A stretch of 64,000 nucleotides of DNA from an uncultured Gammaproteobacteria bacterium (GCA_947258715.1 CAMYJH010000004.1:62001-126000), one strand, 5' to 3'. Positions 1-9,846 are shown, counted from the first letter of the stretch. Notes: generated by a model from the letters alone, not told the origin. A program made the numbers and translations.

Positions 1-807
1 GTCCGTTCGCGGGCGCACGTCCACCCGAGAAAAGTATCCGCTGTCGCTGAGCGCGCGGTTGATTTCGACGACCTCTTTGCTGTCGTAAGGCGCGCCTTCC
101 TCGTACTCGAAAAAAGCCTGGACCAGCTCGGGTCTCAACACATCCTGTTCGATGCTCAGAGGACCAAATCGGTAGCGCCGGCCGGAGTCGTAGCGAAGCC
201 GCACCACCGCTTTGCGCCGCGCCGTATCAACTCTCAGCTCACTCAAGGCAAAGCGGCCGTCGAGGTAACCCCGCTCATTCGCCAGCGAAGCGATTCGCTG
301 CTTGGTCTCCTCGTAGCGCCCGTGGTTGACGACGTCACCGCTCCTGACCGGCAATGCCTCGAGCAGCGCGCTGAAGGCGGCATCGTCCGACCCTTCGCCG
401 GTGATTTCTACTTCCACGGCTTCCACCGTCACCGGCTCCCCGAGGTCCAGCTCGTAAGTTGCCTGCCAGCAATCTTCAACCTGTTCCAGTCTTTTTTCGA
501 CTTCCAGCGAGTAATAACCGAAAGCGCGGACCGCGTTACGGACCTCATCCTCCGAGCGCGCAAACAGTCGCCGCACGCGCCATTCCGGAGCCGTGCACGT
601 TTCCTGAGCCAGCGCGAGATGGGCGCGCACATTTTCGCCGATCTTCTTGTCGACGCCCTCGACTCGGATCTCGATCCGCGGAGCAGTTGGCGTTGCCGTG
701 GCCTCGTCTTCTGTCTTGGCGAAATAGCCACAGGCGCTCAAAGTCACAAGCGAAAGCGCCGCGATGATTCCCGTGCTGAACCTTTGCAGGTTTTTTCGTT
801 CGATCAC
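1..807 (-). CDS. tamA: TamA-type outer-membrane assembly protein, N-terminal part (runs off left edge)
   Basis: The first 269 codons of a protein whose C-terminus lies beyond base 1. TamA is an Omp85-family outer-membrane barrel that works with TamB in moving autotransporters and other envelope components. Translation from a GTG at 807 gives an N-terminal signal sequence ending in a lipobox (LSAC, Cys about residue 26). POTRA-like repeats follow, including YYSLEVEKRLEQVEDCW, GDVVNHGRYEETKQRIAS and GAPYDSKEVVEINRAL. That spacing of short beta-alpha modules is typical of TamA/BamA N-termini, while the barrel is off the window. The frame is open from 807 to base 1 with no stop. The start is not certain because the Shine-Dalgarno sequence is weak. 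tamB would be expected to the left but cannot be seen. Confidence 0.82.
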   Translation of the reverse strand, partial: MIERKNLQRFSTGIIAALSLVTLSACGYFAKTEDEATATPTAPRIEIRVEGVDKKIGENVRAHLALAQETCTAPEWRVRRLFARSEDEVRNAVRAFGYYSLEVEKRLEQVEDCWQATYELDLGEPVTVEAVEVEITGEGSDDAAFSALLEALPVRSGDVVNHGRYEETKQRIASLANERGYLDGRFALSELRVDTARRKAVVRLRYDSGRRYRFGPLSIEQDVLRPELVQAFFEYEEGAPYDSKEVVEINRALSDSGYFSRVDVRPRTD

Positions 808-1139
808 GCTGCTTTGATTACGTCCATGGGGATTTGGTTGCCTTCGCCGGCCGAAGAATTCGCGGGCTCTGGGCTGTTTTCGGGATCTCAGGGCGTGCCG
901 ACCGAGCACGGCCTGGCCTTTGTATTCAATCGAGAAGCGTTCCGGAGAAAATCAGGCGGGTTCGGGACCGAAAGATCCTTATGCGTCTTTGTTTCGGGGC
1001 TTCAGTTGTCGCAACGGCTTCATCTGCCGGCGTTCGGGGCTGCGTCAATCGTATCCGAATCCCGGCAATCGGCGGCGTCCCCGGCCGTGGGACAGTGCGG
1101 CGGCAAAAAAGCAGTGAGCCGGCGCGCCTTGTACCTTAT
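808..1139. other. intergenic region without a recognised gene
   Basis: 332 bases separate the tamA start from the 3' end of pncA. Long open frames cross the region but are continuations of frames antisense to the flanking genes and resemble no known protein. I see no RNA gene, repeat array or clear hairpin plus T-run. A promoter for tamA is expected here but no convincing -35/-10 pair stands out. Confidence 0.5.
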
Positions 1140-1757
1140 TCAGGCATGGATCGGCTCGAGATCTTCGAGCCGAACGGACCTGGCGCCGAGGCCGTGCATT
1201 TCGTTAATCGCTTTTTCGCTGTCGCCGGCGTTGACGTCCACGCCGCGCACGCCATCCTCCAGCAGCAGCACCTGGAAGCCTTCCTTGAGGGCGTCCTTGA
1301 CGGTATTGAACACGCAGTAGTCCGTAGCCAGTCCGCCGATGAACAGCCTGCGTACTTTCTGCTTTCTCAGCCGTTCAGCCAGATCCGTTCCCTCGAATCC
1401 TGAGTAGGCATCCTTTTCTATCGTCGTCGCCTTGGAAATTACCCGGACGTCCTCGCCGAGATCGAGGTTGTCGGCGAACTCCGCGCCCTCGCTGCCGGCG
1501 ATACAGTGCGGCGGCCACGGGCCGCCCTGGGCTTTGAAGGAACAATGATCCTCCGGGTGCCAATCGCGGGTGGCGTACAGCGGCAGCTTTATCCGCCTGA
1601 AGTGTTTAAGGTACCGGTTCATGACGGGCACCACCGCGTCTCCGTCCGGGACGCCGAGGTTTCCGCCTGGCAGGAAGTCCCTCTGCACGTCGACCACAAT
1701 GAGGGCGTCGCCTTCGGCGGGTTTGAGGCTCGAGTTGTGATTCATGCTGGCTTCCAT
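1140..1757 (-). CDS. pncA: nicotinamidase
   Basis: Cysteine hydrolase of the isochorismatase fold, about 205 aa, converting nicotinamide to nicotinate in the cytoplasm for NAD salvage. The catalytic triad is visible: Asp23 in VVDVQRDF, Lys109 in ISKAT and Cys148 in TDYCVF. The metal-binding set is in RDWHPEDHCSF (Asp65, His67, His71). Two in-frame ATGs are possible. The one at 1757 follows AAGGGGAAGG closely; the one at 1745 gives MNHNSS and has a weaker GGAAG. The gene diverges from pncB across about 130 bp, so both consecutive steps of the Preiss-Handler salvage route are encoded here and may share a control region. The product is confidently identified; only the start is in doubt. Confidence 0.93.
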   Translation of the reverse strand: MEASMNHNSSLKPAEGDALIVVDVQRDFLPGGNLGVPDGDAVVPVMNRYLKHFRRIKLPLYATRDWHPEDHCSFKAQGGPWPPHCIAGSEGAEFADNLDLGEDVRVISKATTIEKDAYSGFEGTDLAERLRKQKVRRLFIGGLATDYCVFNTVKDALKEGFQVLLLEDGVRGVDVNAGDSEKAINEMHGLGARSVRLEDLEPIHA

Positions 1758-1886
1758 CCTTCCCCTTAAGGCCGGCGGCACTGGAGCGGCACTGCCCAGG
1801 CATTCAGGAGATCTGGCGAGTTTCGTTTACCATGATACATCGATGTCTAGACCCACCCCACGCCCGACCAGCGTGCCGCTGATTTC

Positions 1887-3359
1887 ATGATGTCCGACGC
1901 CTCAGTATTTCCCGCATCCGGCCTGCTCACGGATCTCTATCAAGTCACCATGGCCCAGGGGTACTACCGGTGCGGTATGGCGGAGCATGAGGCCGTGTTT
2001 CACCTCACGTTTCGCAATGTTCCCTTCGGCGGCGGTTTCGCCATCGCCTGCGGGCTGGATTCGGTAGTGGATTTCCTCGACCGCTGGCGGTTCTCTCAAG
2101 ACGACATCGAGTATCTGCGCGGCCTCAAGGGCAATGACGGAAAGCCACTGTTCCATGGCGATTTTCTCCGTTATCTCGGCGCGCTCCGCTTCAGCTGCGA
2201 GCTCGACGCCATTGCCGAGGGCACGCCGGTCTTCGGCCACGAACCCCTGGTTCGAATCCGCGGGCCGCTCATTCAGTGCCAGCTGCTGGAGACGCCGTTG
2301 CTTGCGCTGCTCAATTTTCAAACACTCGTTGCCACCAAGGCGGCGAGAATCGTTCTGGCGGCAGAAGGGGACCCGGTGATCGAGTTCGGCTTCCGCCGCT
2401 CCCAGGGCATGAACGGCTCCCTCGCCGTCGGGCGTGCTTCCTATATCGGCGGCTGCGTCGGTACCTCCAACGTCTTCGCCGGTCGGGCTTACGACATCCC
2501 CGTTCTTGGCACCCACGCCCACAGCTGGGTCATGGCGTTCGAGAGCGAGCGCGAGGCTTTTTTTCGTTACGCTGACGCGTTGCCGAACAACTGCGTGTTT
2601 CTGGTCGATACCTACGATTCCATCACCGGAGTGAAGCACGCCATTGAGGCAGCCAGGCGGCTGGAGGATAAGGGCTATCAAATCGCAGGTATCCGGCTCG
2701 ATTCCGGTGATCTGGCGGTGCTCAGTATCAAAGCCCGGGAGCTGCTTGACGAGGCCGGATTCAGCCAGGCCAAGATTGTCGCCAGCAACGAGCTCGACGA
2801 GCATCGCATACATGCCCTGAAGCAGGCAGGGGCGAAAATTCAGGTCTGGGGCGTAGGTACGCGCCTTGCCACTGCCTACGACCAGCCGGCGCTTGACGGG
2901 GTCTACAAGCTTGCCGGTATCCGTGCCGATTCCGCCGGCGCCTGGCGCTTCAGGATCAAGCTTTCGGAGAACGAGGCCAAAGTGCCGAACCCCGGGGTGC
3001 AGCAGGTGCGGCGATTTTTCCACGGGGAGGCGCCTTTTATCGACGTTCTATACAACCTCGAAGACCCGCCGAGCAAAGACTGGAGCTACGCCCTGCTGGA
3101 AGACCCCGATCGGCGACAATTCGTCCCCGAACACAGCCAATGGAAAGACCTGCTGCAGCCGGTGTTCAGAGCGGGGCAACTGGTGGTCGAACGGGAGAAC
3201 ATCGCCGAAAGTCGAAAGCGGACCTTGAGCGCGCTGGGCGCGCTGGAGGACAGATTTCGCCGCCTCGACGCCCCGGACCGCTATCCCGTCGGTCTCGAAA
3301 GCCGTCTAGGGGACCTGAAACGCGATTTAGTCGCAGAGGCTCGCAAAAACCGCAATTGA
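1887..3359 (+). CDS. pncB: nicotinate phosphoribosyltransferase
   Basis: 490 aa. Makes nicotinate mononucleotide from nicotinate and PRPP with ATP coupling, directly after PncA in NAD salvage. The N-terminus ([15 protein letters not shown]) is the family signature. GFRRSQG (about 168-174) and GTHAHSW (His210/His212, the region of the phosphorylated histidine) follow. IRLDSGDLA and VASNELDE supply the PRPP-site strands. The length matches the longer bacterial/eukaryotic-type NAPRTase rather than the roughly 400-aa E. coli enzyme. Two adjacent ATGs (1887, 1890) can start it. The neighbour pncA on the other strand supports the role. Confidence 0.95.
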   Translation: MMSDASVFPASGLLTDLYQVTMAQGYYRCGMAEHEAVFHLTFRNVPFGGGFAIACGLDSVVDFLDRWRFSQDDIEYLRGLKGNDGKPLFHGDFLRYLGALRFSCELDAIAEGTPVFGHEPLVRIRGPLIQCQLLETPLLALLNFQTLVATKAARIVLAAEGDPVIEFGFRRSQGMNGSLAVGRASYIGGCVGTSNVFAGRAYDIPVLGTHAHSWVMAFESEREAFFRYADALPNNCVFLVDTYDSITGVKHAIEAARRLEDKGYQIAGIRLDSGDLAVLSIKARELLDEAGFSQAKIVASNELDEHRIHALKQAGAKIQVWGVGTRLATAYDQPALDGVYKLAGIRADSAGAWRFRIKLSENEAKVPNPGVQQVRRFFHGEAPFIDVLYNLEDPPSKDWSYALLEDPDRRQFVPEHSQWKDLLQPVFRAGQLVVERENIAESRKRTLSALGALEDRFRRLDAPDRYPVGLESRLGDLKRDLVAEARKNRN

Positions 3360-3401
3360 GCGGCGGCAAACGCGATCGGCTATTCCCCGTAACTCCGCCG
3401 C

Positions 3402-3830
3402 CTACCCGGAGAGCTCGTTCACTTCCTTCTTCAGTGCTTGTGCGAGCGTATCGGATTTCGTGACCACGACCGAATTCTCACCGACCTCGGCCATGAATCT
3501 TGGCGCCGTTTTACTTTGCTTGTAGGCCTCGCTCAGGCGATCGACAATGCGCTCCATCCGGATCGGATTGACTTTTTTACCCTCAACGAGTGTTTTAAAG
3601 TTTTTGAGCTCGCCTCCCTCCATCCACTCGAAGCCGAAGTTTCTGGGGGGATTGCCGATGAGCACGAAAAAGCCGCTATCGGATAGCACTACTTCCACCT
3701 GCTCTTTGACATCTTTGACGATGGGCTCAATCTCCGAGCGATGCTCGTTCAGCTGGGCCGCTTCCGGCGAGTCCCGATCAAGCGCCGGATAGTCGGGCGT
3801 GTGACTGAAAATCTTGCTCAACAGTCCCAT
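3402..3830 (-). CDS. conserved-looking hypothetical protein, 142 aa
   Basis: I do not recognise this family. The frame opens with ATG behind a strong GAGGAG Shine-Dalgarno (spacing about 6), has normal codon use, and encodes a charged soluble protein without signal peptide or membrane segment. The N-terminus is MGLLSKIFSHTPDYPAL. The middle (VEVVLSDSGFFVLIGNPPRNFGFEWME) looks like a small beta-rich fold, and the C-terminus is helical and Lys/Glu-rich. It converges on pncB and lies downstream of the C45 amidase gene after a 280-bp gap, so it is probably transcribed alone. It is likely a real gene on account of its ribosome-binding site and the absence of a better frame on the other strand. Confidence 0.6.
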   Translation of the reverse strand: MGLLSKIFSHTPDYPALDRDSPEAAQLNEHRSEIEPIVKDVKEQVEVVLSDSGFFVLIGNPPRNFGFEWMEGGELKNFKTLVEGKKVNPIRMERIVDRLSEAYKQSKTAPRFMAEVGENSVVVTKSDTLAQALKKEVNELSG

Positions 3831-4110
3831 GTTTCTCTCCTCACCGTTAGAGTGTTCGCGGGAGAAGCGCGTTTGGCGCGCGCTTACTTTGCGCCCGCTG
3901 GCTCTATTTTACGGCGATACAGAATTGGTTCCAGCGCATGTCCGCGTCGGCGACGCGTCGCAATCAAAGGGCTTAGATATTTCGGGACGAGATCGCTGCG
4001 TCGCTGTAGCGGCAGCCGGTCGTGGTTGCCGCTTCCACGCGTAGCTGGACGCTTCAGCCGTCGCCCCTTTCCGGTAAGGCCGTTCTCTAACGACCTGCAA
4101 CGGGTGTGGC

Positions 4111-5139
4111 CTAAGCCTGCCGAGGCTCTTGTGTCCGGTCGCTGAGGCTTTGCTCGAGTTCGTCCTGATCGACGAATCGGGTGACGCGTTTGCCTTCCTC
4201 GAAATTGTCGAAGGACTGGATCCAGGCGCCGTCAGGCCAGCGCAGCTCCAAAGCCCCCTTGGTGGGCCGATAAATGGCGGTATAGAGGGTGCCGTAACCC
4301 TTACGATACGCGCGGCTGAACAGCGGAGGATCGAGGAAAGCGTCGACGAAGCTTTGCTCGGTCTGTTCCGCGTCGGCAAACTTCGAAAACAGAAAGCGTT
4401 CTCGTTCCAACGTCGAGGTGGCGTGCGCGTGCTCCAGCCACTCCACTCTTCCCTGGTGGTTTGTTGCCACCGGAAACTGGCGCGTGACCGGGGGTCGGTC
4501 CGGACACAGATAAACAGTCTTGAAGTGCCCACTGGCGTCCAGCACGGTGACGTTGTAGGCCATATGGGGGGGCACGCGCCGCAGCACCTCGACCGCCTCG
4601 TCGGTGCTGTCGCAGAACTCCAGTATGTATCGAAGAACCAGCGGAATGCCGAAGCCCTTGCCCACCACCCGGCGGCCGCCGAAGGTGAGCGAGACCACGA
4701 GTCCGGCGTCGTTTAGGCCGTCCAGCACGCCCCACAGGCAGTCGCAGAGCGCGATGACTCGGCGCTTGTTCCAGCAGCTGTAAAACACCGCGCCTTCGGT
4801 GAGCGCCGGGTGATAGTCGTAGTTGCGCACCAGGATCTGGCTCTGGTCGTCCACCCACACCGCCTGGGAACAACCGGTGAGGTAGGGTGGCGGGCAGTAA
4901 AGCGCCAGCGCGCGAGCCGCCAGATCGCTGCCGCCGGCAAGCTCGGTCAGGATTTCATACGTAGGCAACAGCTCCGGCATGTGCGCCCGCAGCTCGGTGA
5001 CAGACTCGAGGTAGCTGGGGCGGGCGACGTCGCCTTGAGACAGGAACCACTTGCGATAACCAGGCCATAGCCGCTGGAAGTGGCGCTGCCACTTCTCGCC
5101 CGGTGACATCTCCGCGATCGCTTCGAACTCAAACTTCAC
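4111..5139 (-). CDS. C45-family autoproteolytic acyltransferase/amidohydrolase
   Basis: Ntn-hydrolase of the acyl-CoA:6-aminopenicillanate acyltransferase / linear-amide hydrolase group. These precursors cut themselves at a Gly-Cys bond, and the exposed Cys then hydrolyses or transfers an acyl-amide. The cleavage site is visible as TGCS (Cys about residue 90 from the GTG at 5139), followed by the strand ILVRNYDYH in which the Arg/Asn/Asp are typical. GLNDAGLVVSLTFGG and VLDASGHFKTVYL continue the fold. The open frame extends upstream to 5247, but that extension is encoded by a heptamer repeat (VASRITRHAS) and is probably not native; the true start is uncertain. It ends a same-strand cluster with the ATP-grasp, PLP decarboxylase and nitrilase genes. 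The substrate is unknown. Confidence 0.75.
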   Translation of the reverse strand: MKFEFEAIAEMSPGEKWQRHFQRLWPGYRKWFLSQGDVARPSYLESVTELRAHMPELLPTYEILTELAGGSDLAARALALYCPPPYLTGCSQAVWVDDQSQILVRNYDYHPALTEGAVFYSCWNKRRVIALCDCLWGVLDGLNDAGLVVSLTFGGRRVVGKGFGIPLVLRYILEFCDSTDEAVEVLRRVPPHMAYNVTVLDASGHFKTVYLCPDRPPVTRQFPVATNHQGRVEWLEHAHATSTLERERFLFSKFADAEQTEQSFVDAFLDPPLFSRAYRKGYGTLYTAIYRPTKGALELRWPDGAWIQSFDNFEEGKRVTRFVDQDELEQSLSDRTQEPRQA

Positions 5140-5178
5140 AGTCGGGGGAGAGAGCCTGTTCGCAATCCCTTTGTCAGC

Positions 5179-5205
5179 TGACGCGTGACGCGTGATGCGT
5201 GACGC
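5179..5205. repeat. heptamer array A (TGACGC/GTGAYGC units)
   Basis: Four tandem 7-bp units, the first lacking one base: TGACGC, GTGACGC, GTGATGC, GTGACGC. The array lies just upstream of the C45 gene and inside its longest open frame, encoding SRITRHAS on the minus strand. No opposing arm is evident nearby. It belongs to the same family as the arrays at 41.9, 44.0, 44.6 and 52.9 kb. Confidence 0.85.
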
Positions 5206-5407
5206 GACCGTGTTCGAACCCTGTTGACGGCATGTCCGCTGGGACAAGGCTCTGAGCGGCGCGGTTCGATGGAGGAAAATTTTAGACGACCGATCAGGAA
5301 GGTGCCGAACCCTGCTCCTGCGCGGCCATCACGTCTGCCGCAAGGTTGCACTTTGGTCTACCGCCTGAAGTGTCCAGACTCCACCCTTCCGCCGGCTGTC
5401 GATCGTC

Positions 5408-6865
5408 TCACAGGATCTTGAAGGCGCCCGCCTCCAGGGCGACGGGAGCCGCCTCCCTCAAGCCCTGATCCAGCGGCGACGCCTGGTAGCGCGAACGCAT
5501 GCCCCTGATCCAGGCGTGCGCCCGGTCGTTGAGCTTGAAGTCCTCGGTCATCAACCGGCCCCGGGTAATGAGGATCCCCAGGTCGGCGCCGTAATAGTGG
5601 TAGTCGCCGGGTCCGCTGATACGCAGAAAGAATGCCTCGTTCTCGGTTTCCACCGCGCGCCGATGATAGTCGAAACGATCGTAGGTCACGTCGCCATTCG
5701 AATTGAGCCGCCAGATCCCCGATTCAGGCGCGGCATCGAACAGGCCGATAGTATCCTCGGTGTGCTTGATCACCAGCTGGCTCCAGCTGTCGATGTTGTC
5801 AGGATCGGCCCAGCGGGCGTTGAGCCCGTCCACGTCCAGGTCGAACTCCGCCCCGGAGAACTCGAGCAGATGGAACAGAAACAAAGGCGCGTCGGCGTGC
5901 GCGAAGGCGGCGTGGTTGGTCATGGAGCTGGCGCCGGTGACGCGCGGATTGAGTTCGCCAAGATAGAGCTCGCCGTTGTCCTGGTCGATGAGGAAATCCA
6001 GCTCGAAGTAGCCGCGGTAGCCTTCCTGGCGTAAGGCCTCTCCAAATTTAAAGGTCAGATCGCGCGCATTGTCGCGTATCTCCTGGGTAAAAGACCCGGG
6101 AAAAATCTCATTGCCGCACCAGCCGCCTTTCTTCGGCGTCAGCTCTTTGAAGCCGACCAGCTCGGTCATCAAGGGACCGACGATGGTGCCGCGTTTGGTG
6201 GTGCAGGCTTCGATGGCCGAGCCGCGAACATTCACCCGTTTCATGATTTTTATTTCCGGTTCTTCTTCGATCTCTTCCGCGTATTTCTTGTAGTCGTCCT
6301 CGCTGGCAATGAACCAGGTGGTGTTGCCCGAGTCGCCGAAAGCGGCCTGCAGCACCAGGTCGTTGCCGAGGTTCTTGGAGACTTCGTTCAAGTGCGCGTA
6401 GCTTTCTACCCTGGAGAGCACGTTGGGGACGCTGGGCACGCCTGCGCGATCTCCGATGCGCACCGTCTCCACTTTGTTGTCCACCTTGCTTCGGAGCTTG
6501 GCCGGAGGGAACCAGATCTCGATGCCCGCCTGCTTGGCGAGCTCTTCGGTCTTTTCGTCGAACATCAGCAACACCGCCTTAGGGCTGCCACCCCTGCGCT
6601 TGATGTAGTCCAGGACCTCTTTGTGCGAAAGCATGTAGTTGTTGATGTCCTCTATGCTTTCGAACTCCCGGTGAGGCTGTTCACTGGGAATGAATACGTT
6701 CGGGTGCCGGCCGTCGAAGCAATCGATGTAGTTGATGTAGCGGAAGTTTCTGCACCATTCGCTGATGCCCAGAAGATTGAAGTTGGTCGCACTGACGAAG
6801 TAGATAGGTGTCTCGTTTCGGTGGAAGAAACGGCGGATCTCCGAAATGTTTTTCAGCTTCTTCAC
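5408..6865 (-). CDS. ATP-grasp ligase
   Basis: 485 aa. ATP-grasp enzymes join a carboxylate to an amine or thiol through an acyl-phosphate. The ATP-grasp core runs from about residue 130. A pre-grasp region (FVSATNFNLLGISEWC) precedes it, and the metal/ATP end is GELYLGELNPRVTGASS (Glu and Asn ligands of the Mg sites). The start is a GTG at 6865 preceded by AGGAGGAGAG. A further 56-codon upstream extension exists but lies behind this strong ribosome-binding site and has no family character. Public annotation often calls such proteins 'biotin carboxylase-like', but no biotin partner is present. It sits between the PLP decarboxylase (165 bp upstream) and the C45 gene. I infer that it ligates a product of the decarboxylase, such as an amine, to an acid. 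Confidence 0.8.
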   Translation of the reverse strand: MKKLKNISEIRRFFHRNETPIYFVSATNFNLLGISEWCRNFRYINYIDCFDGRHPNVFIPSEQPHREFESIEDINNYMLSHKEVLDYIKRRGGSPKAVLLMFDEKTEELAKQAGIEIWFPPAKLRSKVDNKVETVRIGDRAGVPSVPNVLSRVESYAHLNEVSKNLGNDLVLQAAFGDSGNTTWFIASEDDYKKYAEEIEEEPEIKIMKRVNVRGSAIEACTTKRGTIVGPLMTELVGFKELTPKKGGWCGNEIFPGSFTQEIRDNARDLTFKFGEALRQEGYRGYFELDFLIDQDNGELYLGELNPRVTGASSMTNHAAFAHADAPLFLFHLLEFSGAEFDLDVDGLNARWADPDNIDSWSQLVIKHTEDTIGLFDAAPESGIWRLNSNGDVTYDRFDYHRRAVETENEAFFLRISGPGDYHYYGADLGILITRGRLMTEDFKLNDRAHAWIRGMRSRYQASPLDQGLREAAPVALEAGAFKIL

Positions 6866-7029
6866 TTTGTTCTCTCCTCCTGAAAAGCGTCCTTGCGCCA
6901 CCCGTAGTTTTTGTCCTGCACTTTGTTCGTCTCGATTTTCCTGCCGCGGCTCTTCCGCTCCGAGCAGCAAAATACGCATGAACCGCGTGGTCAGACGGAA
7001 AAATTCGTAAAACAGATTGGTTTGCCCGT

Positions 7030-9846
7030 TCAAGACGCCGCGGCTGCTTTTTTAACCGTCGATTCACCGACCAGTTCGGCCATTTTCTCCTCGGTAAACA
7101 CCCGCAGTCCCAGCTCGGGGCGATAGCCATGAATCTCCTTGACGTCGAGCGCACGCATGAATGTCAGGATCTCGTTGCTGATAACCTGGCCCGGAACGAG
7201 TATTGGAAAGCCGGGCGGGTACGGGATGACGAAGCTCGACGCGACAACCTCGCGTCCTCTGGCCATTTCCTGGTCAATAGAGCCGTCATCAATGCGAAGG
7301 TATTCACAAAAAGCGTCGTCGTAGGCGAGAAAATAAGCGGCGCGAAGGTCGCCCTCCGGCGTGCCGCTGTCTTTGCCCCGGGCGAAAGCCGCGTGAAAGC
7401 GGCTGAAATCCGGCAGCGGCGGCAGGTCCACGGTGTAAGACCGCACACGTTTCTCGTGAATGTGTCGCTCTGCGGGGCTCATTTCCTCGAGCTTCCACTC
7501 GATCTCATTGGCGATCTTTCTCAGCACGCCTATGAGATAAGCTACCGAGCTTCGCGTGGTGCCGATGTTGGTCATGAACAAGACGGTATTCCGGGACGTC
7601 TTGTTGATCTGAATTCCGAACTTGTCCATCAAGTATTGGTTCTTGAAGGTGTCGCCGTCGATACCGGTGTTGCCCAGATAAAGCGTGAGACGCGTGGGAT
7701 CGACGACAAAATCGTCGTTGGTCCAGGCCTCGTCCAGCGCCAACCAGCCCTGCTCGGGGTCGAAGTAGCGTTCGATGCCCGACGGACGATACTCCGCCGG
7801 CACCATATCCTTGGCCACCAGGAATCGGAACTGGCGCTGCAGCAACTCGTTGGAGATCAGCTCTTCGCGCAGCGCCATCGCTAGCTCGATCTGTTTCTGC
7901 ACCAGCTCAAAGCCCTCAAGCTCCACCTGCCGGCGTCCCACGTCCAGAGACGCGAGGATTTGGTAGTTGGGAGAAGTAGAGGTATGGGTCATGTAGGCTT
8001 CCGTAAAGGGCTCTTCCACCTTCTGCCGAAAGTCCTGGTCGTAGACGTGAATCATCGACCCCTGGCGCAGCGCCGTCAGAGTCTTGTGGGTCGACTGGGT
8101 GGCGTAGACGCGAACCCGGACCCTGCTCGGATCCGGCATCAGCCGCGTATCCAGCCAGGCCTCGTCGTTTTTGTCCGGCCCGAGCTTGTCGAACTCCGAC
8201 TTGAACCTTTCGTACTGTTGCCTGTATTCGTCGCTCGCGTACCGTCGCCTCAGTCTGCGCGCGGTGTCCATTCCCGTACGCTGGCGGTAGGTGGGGGTAA
8301 AGCGTGCGAAGCCGAACCAGGCCTCGTCCCAGAGAAAGACGAGATCCGGCTTGATCGCCAGGCACTCTTCCATCACCCGCTCGACGTTGTAGACGATGCC
8401 GTCGAAAGTGCAGTTGGTGAGCAGCAGCATCTTCACCCGGTCGAGCTTGCCGGCGCGTTTGTAGGCCAAGAGCTTGTGCTTGATCTCCTTCAGCGGCACC
8501 GCCCCGTACATAGAAAATTCGTGCAGCGGATAGGAGTCCAGATAGTCCACGTTCGCACCGGAGAGCACCATGCCGTAGTGGTGCGACTTGTGACAGTCGC
8601 GGTCCACCAACACGATGTCTCCCGGGCGCACCAGCGCCTGAACCACGATCTTGTTACAGGTGGAGGTGCCGTTGGTGACGTAATAGGTCTGGCGTGAACC
8701 GTATGCCCGACTGGTGAGTTCCTGCGCCTTCTTCAGCGGTCCGTGGGGTTGAAGCAGCGAGTCCAGCCCACCGGAAGTGGAGGAAGTCTCGGCGAGAAAG
8801 ATGTTCATGCCGTAAAACTGGCCCATGTCCTGAATCCAGTGGGACTTGATAATGGACTTGCCCCGCGAGATGGGCATGGCGTGGAACACGCCGGTGGGCT
8901 GACGGCTGTACTCCTTCAGCGCGGTGAAAAAGGGTGTCTGAAAACGTTCGTTAATACCGCGCAGGATACTCAGATGCTGTTCGACGAAATCCATTTCGCG
9001 GTAGAAGACACGCCTGAAATGCTCCGCCGATCGGTCGGCCGCGTCTTCGACACCGACATCGGTGACCAGGTAAAGGTCGAGTTCGGGTCTCAAATGATGC
9101 ATAACTGCGCCCAGAAGCACACTGCGGTCAGTGTCGGACTGCTCCTCGATAGTGCTGTCGTCTATCCCCGACAGATAGCGCTTGAGTATGTCCAGGTCGT
9201 GCTTGGAGCGAAACGGAAATCCGTACCGGATAAGGACCGCCTGAATGTTGTAGTTGAAAAGAACCGCAATGATTGCGTCCTCGAAGCTTGGCACGACTAC
9301 GGTGTTGTACATGAAGCGATCTTCCGGGCGTCTCGCGCGCGTAAATCCCGTCCGAATCGCCCGGTCTTCGTTGGGGGATAAATCATCCACCACCAGCAGC
9401 TCGAAATAGGGCCGCCGCTCTGAAGCGTCCCGCTCCTCCTCCTCGACCAGATCCTGCAGATCCTCCTGGTCTTCCTTCTCCAGACTCTGGGCGAGGTCAA
9501 TATGCCTGCGGCGGTAAGAATCGCTGGTCAGCGCGCGAACGAGGCGGCCGATGACCCGCGCCAGGGTGGGATATTCCTCATGCTCGAACAGCCGCCACAG
9601 GTAACGAAAGTCCTCCTTGGAGGGAAAAGCGGTGTAATCCTCGATGTGATTGAGCGCCGTGAGCGCCTCCTCCACCTGTTTCTTGTACTTGCTTGTGTCG
9701 GATTTACGCGCGTGTTGGGCGCTGAGCTTTTCGGCGAAAAGTTTGATCCGGTGCCAGGTGTCGATGCGGAACTGAGAGGCGTTGTAGTAAAAACTGAACG
9801 GCTTGCTGGTGCCGGGATCGTCAGGGGCGGGCGTTTTGTTGTTCAT
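7030..9846 (-). CDS. large Orn/Lys/Arg-type PLP decarboxylase
   Basis: 938 aa from ATG 9846 (MNNKTPAPDD), which begins 13 bp after the nitrilase stop. Fold-type I basic amino-acid decarboxylase, removing CO2 from Arg, Lys or Orn to give agmatine, cadaverine or putrescine. The N-terminal extension is helical (1-140). A receiver-like wing domain starts at LLVVDDLSPNED (about 150). The PLP core has VTNGTSTCNK (390-399), HKSHH, FLWDEAW (Asp507) and the Schiff-base lysine in ATQSTHKTL (Lys588). The C-terminal domain contains YPPGFPILVPGQ. It is longer than the usual 710-760 aa inducible enzymes because of the N-terminal part and inserts. Substrate preference cannot be read from sequence. Its partners (amidohydrolase, ATP-grasp, C45) suggest a specialised amine pathway rather than acid resistance. 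Confidence 0.85.
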   Translation of the reverse strand: MNNKTPAPDDPGTSKPFSFYYNASQFRIDTWHRIKLFAEKLSAQHARKSDTSKYKKQVEEALTALNHIEDYTAFPSKEDFRYLWRLFEHEEYPTLARVIGRLVRALTSDSYRRRHIDLAQSLEKEDQEDLQDLVEEEERDASERRPYFELLVVDDLSPNEDRAIRTGFTRARRPEDRFMYNTVVVPSFEDAIIAVLFNYNIQAVLIRYGFPFRSKHDLDILKRYLSGIDDSTIEEQSDTDRSVLLGAVMHHLRPELDLYLVTDVGVEDAADRSAEHFRRVFYREMDFVEQHLSILRGINERFQTPFFTALKEYSRQPTGVFHAMPISRGKSIIKSHWIQDMGQFYGMNIFLAETSSTSGGLDSLLQPHGPLKKAQELTSRAYGSRQTYYVTNGTSTCNKIVVQALVRPGDIVLVDRDCHKSHHYGMVLSGANVDYLDSYPLHEFSMYGAVPLKEIKHKLLAYKRAGKLDRVKMLLLTNCTFDGIVYNVERVMEECLAIKPDLVFLWDEAWFGFARFTPTYRQRTGMDTARRLRRRYASDEYRQQYERFKSEFDKLGPDKNDEAWLDTRLMPDPSRVRVRVYATQSTHKTLTALRQGSMIHVYDQDFRQKVEEPFTEAYMTHTSTSPNYQILASLDVGRRQVELEGFELVQKQIELAMALREELISNELLQRQFRFLVAKDMVPAEYRPSGIERYFDPEQGWLALDEAWTNDDFVVDPTRLTLYLGNTGIDGDTFKNQYLMDKFGIQINKTSRNTVLFMTNIGTTRSSVAYLIGVLRKIANEIEWKLEEMSPAERHIHEKRVRSYTVDLPPLPDFSRFHAAFARGKDSGTPEGDLRAAYFLAYDDAFCEYLRIDDGSIDQEMARGREVVASSFVIPYPPGFPILVPGQVISNEILTFMRALDVKEIHGYRPELGLRVFTEEKMAELVGESTVKKAAAAS

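Noticed and set aside
322-1320. 332-codon plus-strand frame over tamA and pncA
   Set aside because: Antisense to the tamA signal/POTRA region and to pncA. The composition is Arg/Ser-rich and typical of shadow frames.
1902-3023. 373-codon open frame antisense to pncB
   Set aside because: It mirrors pncB codon positions, has no family character, and pncB on the other strand is certain. Such long antisense frames are common in GC-rich DNA.
5205-5230. tRNA T-arm-like GTTCGAACC at 5213
   Set aside because: No acceptor, D or anticodon arms can be folded around it.
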